Assembly (NCBI RefSeq): GCF_015207425.1
Contig: NZ_JADEWZ010000004.1
Span: 62,001 to 126,000 of the forward strand
Length of the DNA stretch: 64,000 bases
Direction: 5' to 3'
Source of the DNA: Lusitaniella coriacea LEGE 07157
Lineage (GTDB): Bacteria > Cyanobacteriota > Cyanobacteriia > Cyanobacteriales > Spirulinaceae
The position numbers and the translations under genes were made by a program. This document shows, in pieces, positions 1 through 6,907 of this stretch. A model generated the notes under the pieces. That model saw nothing but the letters and a program-made list of their open reading frames with translations. It had not been told where the DNA came from and ran no database searches. Numbering within the stretch: the stretch's first letter is position 1; the number at the start of each line of letters is the position of its first letter.

Positions 1-453
1 GAAACCCTGACCCAATTCATGTTGCGAGACTTACCGGGTTATGCCAATCGCGTGAGTCAGCGATCGCGCATTCTCAATGTTCCCGGCGATCGTTACTCCA
101 ACTCCATCATCCTCGCCGGACGCGCCGAATTTGAACCCCTCCCCCTCAATCCCCTGCAAACCGCTCAAATTGAAGAAGCCAGCGAACTCGAACCGCCCCA
201 ACAAATCTTTTTTACCACCCTCGAACGGCATTTCACCGATAAAAAAATCTACAACACCCAAAACTATCACTGGCTCTTCCTCACGTCCACAGAAAGCGGT
301 TGGCGATTGGCACTCATTTTCACTCAATTCGGCTCCTCCGATCCCGAAAGACCGCCCCTCCCGCCCAGGGAAACCCGTAATGGCATTGTGGGTCAAGGAG
401 TACAAATTTGGTTGAGGGACTGTCGCGCGGGAGCAATTCGCGCCTCTGATTAA
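1..453 (+). CDS. Conserved hypothetical protein, 5'-truncated by window edge
   Basis: The reading frame is open from base 1, so the true start lies outside the window; an internal ATG at 19 is probably not the start. About 150 C-terminal residues are visible. They contain no signal peptide or membrane segment, and the middle part is rich in Pro, Glu and aromatic residues (a Trp-Leu-Phe-Leu stretch followed by a segment ending in Ile-Trp-Leu-Arg-Asp-Cys-Arg). I do not recognise a catalytic motif. Codon use with HIP1 sites matches the rest of the window, so this is a resident chromosomal gene. Function unknown. Confidence 0.6.
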   Translation, partial: ETLTQFMLRDLPGYANRVSQRSRILNVPGDRYSNSIILAGRAEFEPLPLNPLQTAQIEEASELEPPQQIFFTTLERHFTDKKIYNTQNYHWLFLTSTESGWRLALIFTQFGSSDPERPPLPPRETRNGIVGQGVQIWLRDCRAGAIRASD

Positions 454-617
454 GTTCAACCGACCGTTTGCCCTGTCTACCGGACAGATCGAGCAACTTT
501 TTCCTTGGAACCCTCTTGGCTGACTGCTGAAAGCTGCCCCATTAACGAACCCACACCTGCCAAAAACCGTCGCAGTTCTTATCATAAAAGTAGAACTGTT
601 TTCTCTCAACGCGCCCC

Positions 618-1094
618 ATGAATAACAATCGTCTTGTTGTCTCCTACATTCTCTGGTTAGCTTGCTTTATGGGTTTTGGCGGTTTGCATCGCCTCTACAA
701 CGGCAAAATTGGAACGGGGTTATTATGGTTCTTTACCTGGGGATTGTGTGGCATCGGACAGTTCATCGATCTCTTTTTAATCCCAAGTGTTGTCGAAGAA
801 CACGATCTCAGGCTGCAAGCGCGATCGGGACGCTTGCCTCAACCCCTTCCCATTCCGCGTGCCACGCCGACTCCTCGCGCCGTTCCCCCCACCAAAGACC
901 AATTGACCCTCAATCTTTTAAAAGCCGCCCAAAAGCGCGGGGGCAAAATTTCTGTCACTCAAGCCGTTTTGGACACGGGAGCGAGTTTTCCCGAAGTGGA
1001 GAAAATTTTGCAAGAAATGGTCAAAGGCGGTTATGCCGACCCGGAAAACGATCCCAGTAGCGGGATTGTGATTTACAATTTTTTGGAACTTTAG
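618..1094 (+). CDS. TM2 domain-containing membrane protein
   Basis: A 158-residue protein. Residues 5-60 form two hydrophobic helices around a FGGLHRLYNGKIGTG loop, the hallmark of the TM2 domain (conserved Gly and Tyr-Gly/Tyr-Asn-Gly turn). A Pro-rich linker at about 75-95 leads to a soluble C-terminal part (about 97-158) that looks like a small helical, winged-helix-like domain in which a KGGYAD turn is visible. The TM2 domain anchors proteins in the membrane; its molecular role in cyanobacteria is not established. The gene stands alone, ending 75 bases before the ABC ATPase gene. The ATG at 618 is the only start that gives a complete first helix. Confidence 0.8.
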   Translation: MNNNRLVVSYILWLACFMGFGGLHRLYNGKIGTGLLWFFTWGLCGIGQFIDLFLIPSVVEEHDLRLQARSGRLPQPLPIPRATPTPRAVPPTKDQLTLNLLKAAQKRGGKISVTQAVLDTGASFPEVEKILQEMVKGGYADPENDPSSGIVIYNFLEL

Positions 1095-1169
1095 GCATTC
1101 TGAAGCGAAGAAACGCGATCGCCCTACAATAGTTTCATTCTTCCTCAAGCATTCATTTCTTCTGAGATT

Positions 1170-2423
1170 GTGGCGAAAGTTGTTCTAGAAAAGGTGTACA
1201 AAAGCTTTCCGAGTCGGACGGGTCAACCGGACGACAGCACCGAAGTGGGTGTGGCAAAAACTGGGGGTGCCAGTGTTTTGCGCTGTATCGACCTTACGGT
1301 TAAAGAAAGCGAGTTTCTGGTGTTGGTGGGCCCGTCGGGATGCGGTAAAAGTACGCTCCTGCGAACGATCGCGGGATTAGAAGAAGTGACGGCGGGAAAT
1401 ATTTGGGTGGGCGATCGCGTGGTGAACGATCTGCCTCCCAAAGAGCGAGATATTGCAATGGTGTTTCAAAGTTACGCGCTGTATCCCCATCTCAGCGTTT
1501 ATGACAATATTGCTTTTGGGTTGCGGCGCAGGAATTGGGATGCCAGGAGAACACCCGAAAGATTTTCCCTCAAACAGCGATTGCGTCAATGGGGAGAGCC
1601 AGTATTAGAAGAAGTGACGCGATCGTTTCCCAAGGGTTTGAACTACCATCCAGAACGAGAAGCCGCGATCGCGCGACAAGTCCGCGAGGTTGCCCGATTG
1701 CTGCAAATCGAACCCCTTTTGCAACGGCGACCCAAACAACTCTCCGGGGGACAAAAACAACGGGTTGCCCTGGGGCGCGCGATCGCGCGCAATCCCCAAG
1801 TCTTTTTGATGGACGAACCCCTCTCCAACCTGGATGCGGCACTGCGCGCCCAAACCCGCACGCAAATCGTACAGTTGCAAAAGCGTTTGGGAATCACCAC
1901 CCTGTATGTCACCCACGATCAAACCGAAGCCATGACAATGGGCGATCGCATTGCGGTGATGAATCGCGGCGAAATTCAACAGGTGGCAAAACCCCTCGAA
2001 CTCTACAACCATCCGGCGAATCGCTTCGTGGCTGAATTTATTGGTTCTCCGCCGATGAACTTCCTCCCGGTACAATGGCAACCGCCTTTACTGATCGTTC
2101 ATCCTCAATTTCGCTTAACGCTGCCAGAATCCTGGGGAGATCGTCTTCAAGGAAATAGCGCGCGATCGCTCCTTTTAGGGATTCGTCCGGAACATTTGAG
2201 CCTCTCTCCCGCAGCCACCAAAAATTTATGCGTGACGGTTGATATTGTTGAAGCCTTGGGAAACGATACTTATATTGCCGCTCATTTAGCAAAAGATACT
2301 GAAGCGCGCCTTCAAGTTCGCATTCCCCCAGATACTCCCGTTACCCTTGGCGAATCGCTTTGGTTGTCAATGACTTTAGATAAAATTCACCTGTTCGATC
2401 CCCAAACCAGTCGAGCCATTTAA
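1170..2423 (+). CDS. ABC transporter ATP-binding protein, MalK/UgpC-like
   Basis: ATPase subunit that would power import of a sugar or a similar solute. Visible motifs: Walker A GPSGCGKST (residues 54-62), Q-loop Gln at 100, signature LSGGQ at 191-195, Walker B VFLMDEP (211-217), H-loop His 249, and a C-terminal regulatory TOBE/MalK-like region from about 290. At 417 residues it is longer than the roughly 360-380 usual for MalK. The extra length is in two places: about 20 residues (15-35) after the first strand and about 45 basic, charged residues (120-165) between the Q-loop and the signature. The start is GTG at 1170. No permease or binding-protein gene is adjacent, so it is an orphan ATPase whose partners must be encoded elsewhere. 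Confidence 0.9.
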   Translation: MAKVVLEKVYKSFPSRTGQPDDSTEVGVAKTGGASVLRCIDLTVKESEFLVLVGPSGCGKSTLLRTIAGLEEVTAGNIWVGDRVVNDLPPKERDIAMVFQSYALYPHLSVYDNIAFGLRRRNWDARRTPERFSLKQRLRQWGEPVLEEVTRSFPKGLNYHPEREAAIARQVREVARLLQIEPLLQRRPKQLSGGQKQRVALGRAIARNPQVFLMDEPLSNLDAALRAQTRTQIVQLQKRLGITTLYVTHDQTEAMTMGDRIAVMNRGEIQQVAKPLELYNHPANRFVAEFIGSPPMNFLPVQWQPPLLIVHPQFRLTLPESWGDRLQGNSARSLLLGIRPEHLSLSPAATKNLCVTVDIVEALGNDTYIAAHLAKDTEARLQVRIPPDTPVTLGESLWLSMTLDKIHLFDPQTSRAI

Positions 2424-2598
2424 CAATTTTTCAACCTCAATTCTTTGCGCAGAGGGCGATGGAGGAAAATAATCGACCCATAAATCGAACACTGATAACC
2501 TCTGGCGAATGCCGAACGATTAGGATAAAGAAGACAACAGATTCTCTGCCACCTATTTGAGTCGGTAGTCACTGAATAACTGATAACTGAAGTAACCC

Positions 2599-3174
2599 AT
2601 GACCGATCGAGAAAAAGACCCGCAAAACGCAGCAGTTGAAATTGGAAAAACCATTGCCTTAAGCCTCATTCTTGCTTTTGGGATTCGCAGTTTCATTGCC
2701 GAAGCGCGTTTTATTCCCTCAGAGTCGATGCTGCCGACCTTGGAAGTCCACGACCGCCTGATTATCGAGAAGGTCAGCTATCACCTGAAAAAGCCCGAAC
2801 GGGGGGATATTATTGTGTTTATGCCGCCCGAAGCAGCAATCAATTGCGATCCCAAACAACAACTGCCTCTCAAAGATGCTTACATCAAGCGAGTTGTCGG
2901 TTTGCCGGGAGAACAGGTACAAGTTCGGAACGGACGGGTTTACATCAACGACGAGCTATTGGAAGAAAACTATACCTACACCGAACCCGACGACCGGAGT
3001 TCCCCGCTTCCCCCCATTGCAGCGATCGTTCCTAAAAAGTCTTATCTCGTGTTGGGGGACAATCGTAATGCAAGTTGCGATTCTCGCATTTGGGGATTCG
3101 TCCCGGAAGATAATATCATCGGTCGAGCCGTGGTGCGGTTTTGGCCTTTCAATCGAGTGAATGTTGGTTTGTAG
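2599..3174 (+). CDS. lepB: Signal peptidase I
   Basis: Membrane-bound Ser/Lys protease that removes signal peptides from proteins exported to the thylakoid lumen or periplasm. One N-terminal membrane helix (about 17-35) is followed by the catalytic Ser 43 in the PSESMLPTL box. The catalytic base Lys 97 lies in YIKRVVGLPGE, and the conserved GDNR box and SRIWGFVP segment follow. The length (191 aa) is normal for cyanobacterial LepB. The ATG at 2599 gives the usual short charged cytoplasmic tail. It is not in an operon: 175 bases separate it from the ABC ATPase gene upstream. Several proteins in this window (for example those at 3301, 6087 and 6908) carry cleavable-looking signal peptides that are potential substrates. 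Confidence 0.95.
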   Translation: MTDREKDPQNAAVEIGKTIALSLILAFGIRSFIAEARFIPSESMLPTLEVHDRLIIEKVSYHLKKPERGDIIVFMPPEAAINCDPKQQLPLKDAYIKRVVGLPGEQVQVRNGRVYINDELLEENYTYTEPDDRSSPLPPIAAIVPKKSYLVLGDNRNASCDSRIWGFVPEDNIIGRAVVRFWPFNRVNVGL

Positions 3175-3300
3175 GGAATTTTGAGAATACAAAAGTTCAA
3201 GAAAGCCGCGATCGCGCGTCAATCCCCCTTAAACTAGAAACTTATTCCCTCAAATCCTCGTCACGTTCATCGGACATCTTTGCGCTTCTAGTCCATTATT

Positions 3301-5235
3301 ATGCAGTTGAAACTCACCCAGCCGGACAATCAGGGATTGCAACTCCAATCGGACTCGCCAACCCAGTCACGATCCTTGACACGTTACCGCCCCTTTCTCT
3401 CAAACCCGATCTTCCGCAGCTTGTTTCCCCTTTCCTTAGTCGCAAGCTGCATTTTTGCCCGACCCAGTATGGCTGCCGAACGCCTCACCCTCCGTTTGGG
3501 ACCCTTGGAGCAAACCGTGGAAGTCAACGACCTCGAACACTTTGCCAAGACTGGGGAAATACGCCCTTCCCTAAGATTTTATCGCCCTCTCCTCACGCCC
3601 CAAGTTCAGCAACATCTCGCCCAACGCTTAGAAGTCGATCCGGAATTTGCCGATAATTTTCTCCAAGAACTGATCTCAAGACCCGATGGAGAACGGCTGA
3701 TGTCCCAACTCAATCGGGCGATTCCAGGAAGCAGCATCGAACAGGTGAGAGCGGCAATTTATCTCGCGCTGCATCAAGCCAATGGATTGAGCGTCTTGAG
3801 TTTTTTACGCGCCTATCCCCAAGAAACTATTACCATCGACGCAACCGCCGCTTTAGGGATTATCGCTCAACTCAACCTTTCCAATCTCCAAAGCCAACTC
3901 CTCGGCCCGGTTTTAGAGAGAGAACTGCGGGTTGATTCTTCTCCTTCCTTGGATGCTCCGTCCCAAATCGATCCGAGGGTTTCTGGCACGCAGCGCGTGA
4001 GGACGCGCGAGCGCGTTTTGTACGATCGCGATCGCAAGCGAGAAATCACCATCGATTTATTCTACGGCAAGGAAACGCGCGGCCCTTTAGTGGTTCTCTC
4101 CCACGGCTTTGCAGCCGATCGCACCTTTTTACACTACCTCGCCCAACATCTCGCTTCTCATGGCATCAGCGTTGTCACCCTAGAACATCCCGGCAGTAAT
4201 GTTGACTCGATTACTCAGACGATCGATGGCATTTCTCTCAACGTTAGTCCCAATGATTGGATTGATGCGGCAGAATTTATCGAACGCCCTAAAGATATTA
4301 GTTTTGTCTTGGATGAATTAGCCCAGGAGAACGAAGCGGGGGGATATCTTGAGGGCAAATTCAATACCCAACAAGTCGCGGTAATCGGTCATTCTTTGGG
4401 GGGTTACACCGCTTTGGCGATTGCTGGGGGAGAACTGAACCTCAAGCAATTGCGAGAATTTTGTCACAATCTCACCCCCCTCGGTCGCTCTCCGGCAGAT
4501 TGGCTGCAATGCGCTGCGGCGCAACTCCCCGAAAGCACGGTACAACTGCGAGACGAACGGGTTGTTCAGGCGATCGCGTTTAATCCCGCGATCGGTCAGT
4601 TGTTTGGGAATAAAGGTCTTGCTCAAATTGAAATCCCTACGCTGATCCTCAGTAGCAGCGAAGATTCGGTTACCCCTTCTCTCGACCATCAATTGCGGCC
4701 CTTCAACCAACTACGGGGGGAAAAGTATTTGATTAGCGTCGTGGGGGCAACCCATATGAGCGTAACGGATATTCATAATTTTGAGAGCGCGATCGGGAAA
4801 AGTCCCCTCGTCAAAGAAGTGATGGGAGAAGATGCCGAACCCGTCCGTCAGCTTGCACGCGGCGTGAGTTTGGCATTTATCAACCAACTGACTCCTCAAG
4901 CGGATCTCTATAAACCTTTTCTCACCTCCCACTACGTGCAGTCTCTTTCTACTGCAAGCTTCTCGATGCGCTTCACAACGCAATTACCCTCAACAATGGA
5001 TGCCTGGTTGCAGGTTCTTCATGTGGGTTATCGGCAAATTGCTTACCACTCTCCCCAGGAATTGCGCGATTCCCCAGGAATTCGCTTCGCAACGCGCGCC
5101 GATCGCGCGGTCTTCGGGACAAACACGGCAAACCACTGCTTATTCCACGCAGGACGAACCATCCCCATCCTTCGACCTTGCAAAGGACAACTCCATCACA
5201 TCTTTACCAGTTTATTGAGTAATTACCCCGCGTAG
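3301..5235 (+). CDS. Exported alpha/beta hydrolase with N-terminal DUF1400 domain
   Basis: A 644-residue protein. An N-terminal export signal (hydrophobic stretch about 38-58 ending near SMAAE) is followed by a DUF1400-type domain (about 60-190). An alpha/beta-hydrolase domain then carries nucleophile Ser 365 in GHSLGGY, an oxyanion-region LSHGF motif and a probable catalytic His 485 in GATHMS. Family members resemble dienelactone hydrolase/PAF-acetylhydrolase; the substrate is unknown. The last 75 or so residues, after the usual family end near residue 565, are low-quality sequence rich in His, Arg and Ser with a HIP1-derived segment, suggesting a frameshift or loss of the original stop. The gene is convergent with the pilin-like gene, whose 3' end is 3 bases away. 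Confidence 0.85.
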   Translation: MQLKLTQPDNQGLQLQSDSPTQSRSLTRYRPFLSNPIFRSLFPLSLVASCIFARPSMAAERLTLRLGPLEQTVEVNDLEHFAKTGEIRPSLRFYRPLLTPQVQQHLAQRLEVDPEFADNFLQELISRPDGERLMSQLNRAIPGSSIEQVRAAIYLALHQANGLSVLSFLRAYPQETITIDATAALGIIAQLNLSNLQSQLLGPVLERELRVDSSPSLDAPSQIDPRVSGTQRVRTRERVLYDRDRKREITIDLFYGKETRGPLVVLSHGFAADRTFLHYLAQHLASHGISVVTLEHPGSNVDSITQTIDGISLNVSPNDWIDAAEFIERPKDISFVLDELAQENEAGGYLEGKFNTQQVAVIGHSLGGYTALAIAGGELNLKQLREFCHNLTPLGRSPADWLQCAAAQLPESTVQLRDERVVQAIAFNPAIGQLFGNKGLAQIEIPTLILSSSEDSVTPSLDHQLRPFNQLRGEKYLISVVGATHMSVTDIHNFESAIGKSPLVKEVMGEDAEPVRQLARGVSLAFINQLTPQADLYKPFLTSHYVQSLSTASFSMRFTTQLPSTMDAWLQVLHVGYRQIAYHSPQELRDSPGIRFATRADRAVFGTNTANHCLFHAGRTIPILRPCKGQLHHIFTSLLSNYPA

Positions 5236-5238
5236 CCT

Positions 5239-5745
5239 CTACTGGACGGGAACCGAACCGGGAGGGCAATTTAGCTCGCCACCTGGAATCACTCGGTCGG
5301 GGAATCGGGGAGGGATGGTAGAAGGGCTTTCTGTTTTGCACATATTGACTGTTGCATCAACCTCATTTTCAGTAGCGTTGACGCGCAGGATTCCCGCATA
5401 ACTGGGTAAGTCCTCCACCTTTGCGGCTGCGGTCATAATAACGCGCTGGGCGCGATCGCCCTCTGAGACGATGGAATATTTGTATTCTGGGGTATCCACA
5501 TTGACATTAATCGATAGCTTATCTGCGGAATTGGCAAATTTACCATTCGCTCTATAGTAAGCTTCTTGCCCTTTGGCAAGGGTTTTAATATACAGTTGAG
5601 CCTGACTTTCGCTATCCCAAGCATTGGCGTTGAATCGGAATTGACAACTGGCAAGCAGTAGCGGACTCAGAAACAACAAGCACTTAACTCTATTAAAAAC
5701 AGTACGAGTCGGCAGTTTTTCAAGGACTTGTGCGGTAAGATTCAT
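5239..5745 (-). CDS. Type IV pilin-like protein with a lipoprotein signal
   Basis: A 168-residue protein. Residues 35-110 match the periplasmic part of cyanobacterial PilA/minor-pilin (G/H) proteins: a stretch resembling AQLYIKTLAKGQEAYYRANG, followed by FANSADKL and a Tyr-rich strand. The usual pilin N-terminus (short leader, Gly, then Phe-Thr-Leu-Ile-Glu helix) is missing. Instead residues 20-34 form a hydrophobic signal ending in LLLASC, a good lipobox. I therefore infer a membrane-anchored lipoprotein with a pilin-like head rather than a polymerising pilin. It is divergent from the small secreted protein gene at 6087, sharing a 341-base intergenic region. Confidence 0.7.
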   Translation of the reverse strand: MNLTAQVLEKLPTRTVFNRVKCLLFLSPLLLASCQFRFNANAWDSESQAQLYIKTLAKGQEAYYRANGKFANSADKLSINVNVDTPEYKYSIVSEGDRAQRVIMTAAAKVEDLPSYAGILRVNATENEVDATVNMCKTESPSTIPPRFPDRVIPGGELNCPPGSVPVQ

Positions 5746-6086
5746 TGGATTTCATAAAACCTAAACGGATAAGTCATACCATTAAGGATGTTACCGATCG
5801 GTTTCGTTCCCATCTCTGCACGGGGAAAATGGTATGTATTAATGATCTACAAACTTTTTGGCTTTAATTCCTGAAAACCGTAAAGTCTACTCATTTTGAA
5901 AAACCTCACCAAACACCTCACTTTTCTCACCTTTTTCTCACCGACAATCCAAAATATATTTTTTATCTTAGTGATATGAAAGGTTTTTGAAGCGCAACAA
6001 ACGAATAAATGAATCCAAAGTTTATCTCGTAATCAATGGCTTAAAAGTCCTCTCTAAACTAATCATCAATCATTGAGGAAATTAAA
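5746..6086. promoter_or_regulatory. Divergent intergenic region with four phased CTCAC repeats
   Basis: AT-rich region between the pilin-like gene (minus strand) and the small secreted protein gene (plus strand). Four direct copies of a (C/T)CTCACC-like motif begin at 5904, 5916, 5925 and 5936, roughly one helical turn apart, as expected for an activator or repressor binding array. The last copy is about 145 bases upstream of the 6087 start. I could not place a convincing -35/-10 pair. No small ORF with a ribosome site was seen. Confidence 0.3.
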
Positions 6087-6473
6087 ATGAAAGTGAACGC
6101 TAAAGTTTTGGCTGCTGTTCTTGCTCTTGGTAGTTTCGGTGTTGCTCCTGCTGCTTTTGCCGGGGAAGGTGGTGCTGCGGGTGCTGCCGCTTTCACCATC
6201 AATCCTTTCACCAATACAGTAACAGGTGCGGCTGTTGCTGCGGGTGTTGGTAAAAATAATGCGGCTGCTGCTGCTTTCAATAATCCTGGAGGATTCAATT
6301 CCGCTTACGGCGTTGGTGCTTCTGGTGCTACTGTTTTAACCAACATTGGCAACCCGTTTACGGCTGGCATTTCTACCCTTAACGATCCTAATCTTGGGAC
6401 TCCTCAAGCAAACCAACTGTCCCCTACAACCTCCATTGATGTTGATGCAGGTGGAGCAACGATTGGTCTGTAA
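6087..6473 (+). CDS. Small secreted Ala/Gly/Asn-rich protein
   Basis: A 128-residue protein preceded by a good ribosome site (GAGG, 8 bases before ATG). Residues 1-25 are a textbook Sec signal peptide with a probable cut after AFA. The mature part is about 100 residues, very rich in Ala, Gly, Asn, Thr and Val with almost no charge and no Cys. It has repeating short motifs of the type NPFT, NNPGGFN and GNPFTAG. I do not recognise the family. Composition suggests an extracellular, possibly self-assembling or matrix-associated polypeptide (inference only). A long hairpin sits directly after the stop. The gene precedes, in the same direction, another exported protein of unknown family (6908). Confidence 0.75.
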   Translation: MKVNAKVLAAVLALGSFGVAPAAFAGEGGAAGAAAFTINPFTNTVTGAAVAAGVGKNNAAAAAFNNPGGFNSAYGVGASGATVLTNIGNPFTAGISTLNDPNLGTPQANQLSPTTSIDVDAGGATIGL

Positions 6474-6480
6474 ATCAATT

Positions 6481-6538
6481 GAAATTCCCTAATTGTTTGA
6501 ATCGTTTCGATCGCGCACTTTAACAATTAGGAAATTTC
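6481..6538 (+). terminator. Long inverted repeat immediately after the small secreted gene
   Basis: Arms at 6481-6497 and 6522-6538 (17 bases, one mismatch, GAAATTCCCTAATTGTT type) flank a 24-base loop and begin 8 bases after the stop codon. No U-tract follows, so it may act as an mRNA 3'-end stabiliser or processing site rather than a classical intrinsic terminator. Stem and position are seen directly; function is inferred. Confidence 0.5.
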
Positions 6539-6669
6539 TCTCCATCCATTAACACCAGAGCCAAGTAACACCTTCTATTCTAATTTCCTCCCTCCCCAGG
6601 GAGGAGTTAGATAGATCGGAAGCTTCTATAAATTTAAATTTTGACTGAGACTGACACGGTTACAATTCG

Positions 6670-6696
6670 CAATTACCAATTACCAATTACCAATTT
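6670..6696. repeat. Short tandem repeat (about three TTACCAAT units)
   Basis: About three consecutive 8-base units reading AATTACC/TTACCAAT occur in the intergenic region upstream of the 886-residue protein gene. Such octamer arrays are common in cyanobacterial intergenic DNA. It is too short and has no spacers, so it is not a CRISPR array. Confidence 0.7.
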
Positions 6697-6907
6697 GGGA
6701 AACGGGGTGAGGGATTGATGGCTTTGATATAGAGCGTCCTATACCCAATTTAGATATGTTTTAGCTTAATGCAAAGAAATAATTTCCTGCTCGATCAACG
6801 ATCGTCAAACCTTCATTTTTTATTGAATTTCAAGACGCAGCGATCGCGTCTTTATTTTTTGGATTTATTTTTTCACGAATGACGAATAATTTAGGAGTAA
6901 GCAATCC

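Larger units (their letters stand above)
6474..6907. other. 434-base intergenic stretch, no gene
   Basis: It holds the hairpin at 6481-6538, a short TTACCAAT tandem repeat at about 6670-6696, and an AT-rich segment with a HIP1 site near 6841. An AGGAG ribosome site at about 6893 serves the 6908 gene. I see no supported ORF and no RNA gene. Confidence 0.5.

Noticed and set aside
5000-5218. 72-residue frame inside the hydrolase C-terminus
   Set aside because: No ribosome site and no family match; it is more likely part of the disrupted 3' end of the hydrolase gene.
6670-6696. Possible CRISPR array
   Set aside because: The repeats are 8 bases long and directly adjacent with no spacers. No other region of the window shows regularly spaced repeats with unique spacers, and no cas genes are present.
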